A DNA stretch of 64,000 nucleotides from Alisma plantago-aquatica (Eukaryota; Streptophyta; Magnoliopsida; Alismatales; Alismataceae). Location: the NCBI GenBank assembly GCA_963693085.1, contig OY856411.1, positions 1,345,103,050-1,345,167,049 of the forward strand, in the 5' to 3' direction. The first letter of the stretch is position 1. Each line of letters begins with the position of its first letter. The notes beneath the pieces are model-generated. The model had not been told where the DNA came from, ran no database searches, and was given only the letters and a program-made list of their open reading frames with translations. The position numbers and the translations under genes were made by a program. Below are positions 60,546 through 64,000 of the stretch, piece by piece.

Positions 60546-61829
60546 TGTAAACTATACTAATCTAGGTATCTGGTTAACACTCACTTTTTTCTTATGCCTT
60601 TTTTATTATGTTAGTATTAATTTCATTTCTCTTACTTAGATTTAATTGGGAGTAGTTGAAGTTCCTAAATATATTTTTTAAAACAAAAACTCCTTTATAT
60701 GAATCAACTAAGTGTCTTCTAGAGTTATTTATGCAAATTCATCAAAAAGTGAGTTTTGAACCTACTTTGACACTCCAAAATATTCCTAAGCTTTCTTGAT
60801 GAAAGGAAACAAATAAATATGAAAAAAATGTATAAACTCGATCAGGATAGAATAAACACATCAAATGATACTTATCATCTAAAGAAGGAAATATATATTA
60901 GATGCTTTTGAAGGGAGAAATTGACTATAAAATCAGATTCCCTCACATCTTAATTAGCATACATACAGTTTTCATGTCAGTCCAACTTTATTCACTCTTC
61001 CAATTTCACTATAAAATAAAATACTACTAAACTTAGTTATTAATTAGTTATATGATTGACCACATTAATTTTATCTAAAGTCATGTTTTTTTTCTATTTT
61101 TTATGTCTGTGTGTGATGCATCCTTCCTCATAGACCCTCGATTAACATTTCTCAAACTACCAATTGTTTCTCCTCTCTTCCCTAGCCTACTATCCTCTCA
61201 CTTTCCCATTTCTTGACTTGTCTTTATCTCTTATTTCTCAAACCCTGGTTGCCATCTCCTTTTTCCTCCTTATTCCCTCTGCATGGCAGAGAGGTACCAC
61301 CACCACTCGGCACAATGACCAACAATGGTGTTCTACAGATTGGCTAGGGGCATGGTTGGTTGTGGTGCCACCACCAAAATCAACCCTTCACTTCTTCATT
61401 GGCACCTAACTTCTCAAAAAGCCAATCTACATCGATTTATGGCCACCCACTTCACCTATTATATATTCAGCCTTAAAATCTAGACATGAATGTTAGGTGA
61501 CTTTATTCCCTTCACCTATTTTATTATCCTACTCCTCTTCTTCCCTCCCTCTTCCCCTACTTTACCACTCATATAACCATGCATCCTCTAGTTATAGTCA
61601 TCAACACATACCCAATATCATGCAAGCTTGCAATGATCTGCAAAAACCCATGCCATGTAGATGGACCCATGAAGAGCTCAACCTCTGATGAATCATAATT
61701 AGCAACATGAACTGTAAGAGTGTAACACAAACATACTAGCTTTGCCAAGGCTACTAGGGAAATGTCACGTGTGGTTGACACTCATATGAATTCTGATTTG
61801 GAAAGGGATACTCACTGATGAAGAAATCC
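60546..61829. other. No recognisable gene
   Basis: AT-rich and then CT-rich DNA (61100-61620). Small frames such as 81 codons at 61164-61409 have no domain. Part of it could be the 5' end of the LINE that follows; I found no endonuclease motif. Confidence 0.45.
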
Positions 61830-64000
61830 TGACATCACTAAAATAGATGCACCCTAATGAAGCTCCTGGACTAGATGGCATGAAACCATTGTTTTTTTCA
61901 ACAATTATGGCATGTGGTAGGAATATATGTAGCTAATTATATAAAGGGATGGTGGAAAGGATATTTCAGTATCGATCCTCTCAATTCTACTCTCGTTCTC
62001 CTGATTCTGAAAATGGCTACACCAAAAGAACTTGCTAATTTCAAGCCAATTAGCTTATGCAATGTTATATATAAGTTGTCCTCTAAAATCCTAGAAAATA
62101 TGCTTAAACCGTTAATGGACACTACTATCTCTACAAATTAGAGTGCTTTTATCCCATGGAAAATGATTATAGATAATGCTCTTATTGCCTATGAACTCTT
62201 CCGTAAGATGAAGAATGAAGCTAAATCAAAAAAGGATACTTGGCGCTGAAGCTTGATTTGTCAAAAGCCTATGATAGAGTAGAATAAGAGTTTTTAGATT
62301 ATGTCGAGGAGAAGATGGGGTTTGGTAGTGCGTGGAAGATGAAAGTTCAAGAGTGTGTCTCATCTGTCAACCATAGTTTATCCATCAAGGGTGACCAGAC
62401 CCGAAGAATAAAGCCTTCCCAAGGACTACAACAGAGTGACCCTCATTCTCCCTACCTTTTAATTTTCTATACGAATGCTTTTTCTATCTCGCTACACCAT
62501 GTATCCAGCTCAAACCTCTTACATGGGGTGAGGGCAAGTAGGCATGCACCATGTATTTCTCACATTTTCTTTATAGATGACATTATTCTCTTTGCTCGGG
62601 CATCTCAACATGAATACTTGATTTTAGCTAATGTGATTAGCCAATACAAACAAGCATCAGTCCTGAAGATAAATCTAGAATAGAACGAGGTGGCATTCAA
62701 CAAAGGAGTACCATATGCTTTGAAAGGCCTCTTAAAGATCTATTGGGAGTGAAAGAGGTGGATTTGAACATGAAATATTTGAGGCTACCAACTGCTATAG
62801 GGAGATCCAAGACTATGGTATTTAGCTTTATCAAAGAGAGAATCTGGAAGAAACTACAAGGCTGGAAGGAAATATTGTTATCTAAGCCAGGGAAAGAAGT
62901 CCTCATTAAATCCATTGTGCAAGTTATTCCCTCTTATATTATGAGTATTTTCCAACTCCCAGCAGGCCTCCTTGATGATATTCAGAGATGCGTTGCACGT
63001 TTCTAGTGGGGTGCAAAGGATAATGAAAGGAAAATATCTGGGCAATGTTGGAAAAAACTATGCAAGCCCAAAAGAGGAGGGGATATGGGATTTCGTGACA
63101 TGTACACTTTCACCAAGCTCTTCTGGACAAACAATTTTGGAGACTCATGACCAATCCTGAATCTTTGGTGTTCAAGACGTTCAAATCTAGATATTTCTCT
63201 CATTTGTCTATACTGGAGGAATAGAGAGGCCAAAATCCAAGATTCACATGGAGGAGCGTCTGGAGTGCAAAGGTTGTGGTTTTGGAAGGCCTAAAGTGGA
63301 CAGTAGGCAAAGAAAACTGTAACAATATTTGGGATTACATGTGGGTGTACAACTTTGACGACCTTCTTGGAGACCACCAGGATGTTATTGAGGATCCACA
63401 CATTAGCATTCATGATTTGATGGACTTGGATACTCTGACATGGGATAGGCATAAAATCAATACTATGCCCCCCCTGAGATTGGTAGGATGATTATGGATA
63501 TCTCTATTAGTAGGCGGCTTCTAGAGGACAGTCCATTTTGGTGGCCCAACTAAAAAAGTATTTTCTCAACCAAGTCAGCCTATTGGTTGGGTCACTTGGG
63601 AAGACAAGATTTTACTGCCACACACTATACTCAAAATGAGAAAGTTTGGTCACTTATTCATGACTCAAAATGGCCCCCAAACTCTCTAATTTCTTGTGGT
63701 GGGTATGTACAGGTGGGCTGGCCACTATGGGTCATTTGTTTGATAGGAATTCCAAGGTGAATGAGACGTGTCCTCTATGTCAGGGGCCTAAATAATCTAT
63801 ACTCCACATGCTTTTCCAGTCGACTGAGGTGTGTAAGGTGCGAAAGTATAGCCCAACAACTACCTTGATTCATTCTATTTTAAACTTCGCCCTGGGTCAT
63901 ATTCTATTGGAGTTTAAAAAGGGTTCCAAGAACCTTATTTCTATAAAGCTGTGGCAACAATGTGGGGGATTTGGCAGCACAAAAATCACCATGTCTTCAA
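61830..64000 (+). pseudogene. LINE (L1-type) reverse transcriptase pseudogene, runs off the window end
   Basis: Translation in three alternating frames gives the ordered landmarks of plant LINE ORF2. They are NEAPGLDGM (61853), FFQQLWHVVG, ANFKPISLCNVIYKLSSKIL (62036), IDNALIAYELF, ALKLDLSKAYDRVE (62240-62285), KPSQGLQQSDPHSPYLL and the catalytic FIDD (62570-62581; usual FADD). RT thumb sequence (SKPGKEVLIKSIVQVIPSY) and CWKKLCKPKRGGDMGFRDM follow, then the C-terminal zinc-binding region with NETCPLC (63760-63780) and LHMLFQS. Several stops (for example after TTISTN and DRVE) and frameshifts disable it. The N-terminal endonuclease was not found, consistent with 5' truncation. ORF2 enzymes act by target-primed reverse transcription in the nucleus. 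Confidence 0.9.

Noticed and set aside
1..64000. rRNA, tRNA, organellar inserts and bacterial-type features
   Set aside because: Looked for and not recognised anywhere in the window.

Overview
The window is low-GC, transposon-rich nuclear DNA from a flowering plant. The evidence is one angiosperm-type Raf-like kinase exon, plant lineages of Ty3/gypsy and Ty1/copia retrotransposons, DNA-transposon derivatives and a plant LINE. The species cannot be named from the sequence. I recognise only one host gene; most longer ORFs are chance frames or tandem-repeat translations.

Layout. 1-6272: presumed long intron or 3' flank of the kinase gene, holding two non-autonomous DNA transposons with target-site duplications (TSDs; 779-1544 and 4538-5340) and an inverted repeat. 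6273-7168 (minus strand): first coding exon of a Raf-like (group C) protein kinase. It ends at a splice donor inside the kinase domain, and no later exon was found in the window. Its leader and TATA box lie at 7169-7834. 7835-10404: no recognisable gene. 10405-15815: an old tandem duplication; its first unit is split by a 2.1-kb copia-like solo LTR (11475-13603). 15816-20217: no gene, one minisatellite.

20218 to about 58000 is a nested retrotransposon stack. The host is element B, an Athila/Tat-like Ty3/gypsy element on the plus strand, with a tRNA-Asp-type primer-binding site (PBS), gag and protease but no reverse transcriptase seen. It is cut by three later insertions. Element A (21386-34217, minus) lies in its LTR. 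Element C (35280-42717, a minus-strand solo LTR that itself carries insertion E at about 38372-40437) lies in gag. Element D (44454-56644, plus) lies in the protease, between the catalytic DLGS motif and the ILGR motif. Removing A, C and D rejoins the host sequence, in frame at both coding sites. A and D are unusual: LTRs of 5.3-5.6 kb flank only 1.6-1.7 kb of almost non-coding interior. They look like LARD-type (large retrotransposon derivative), non-autonomous relatives of Tekay/Del chromoviruses.

58000-61800 holds fragments: a PBS-like site and a polypurine-tract (PPT)-like site. From about 61830 to the window end is a broken LINE with reverse transcriptase and zinc-binding regions.

The main unexpected pattern is that several LTRs, from both copia-like and gypsy-like elements, carry family-specific arrays of short dyads built around GGTC...GACC. 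In three of them the array lies just upstream of a TATA box. In element A the dyads recur about every 200 bp.
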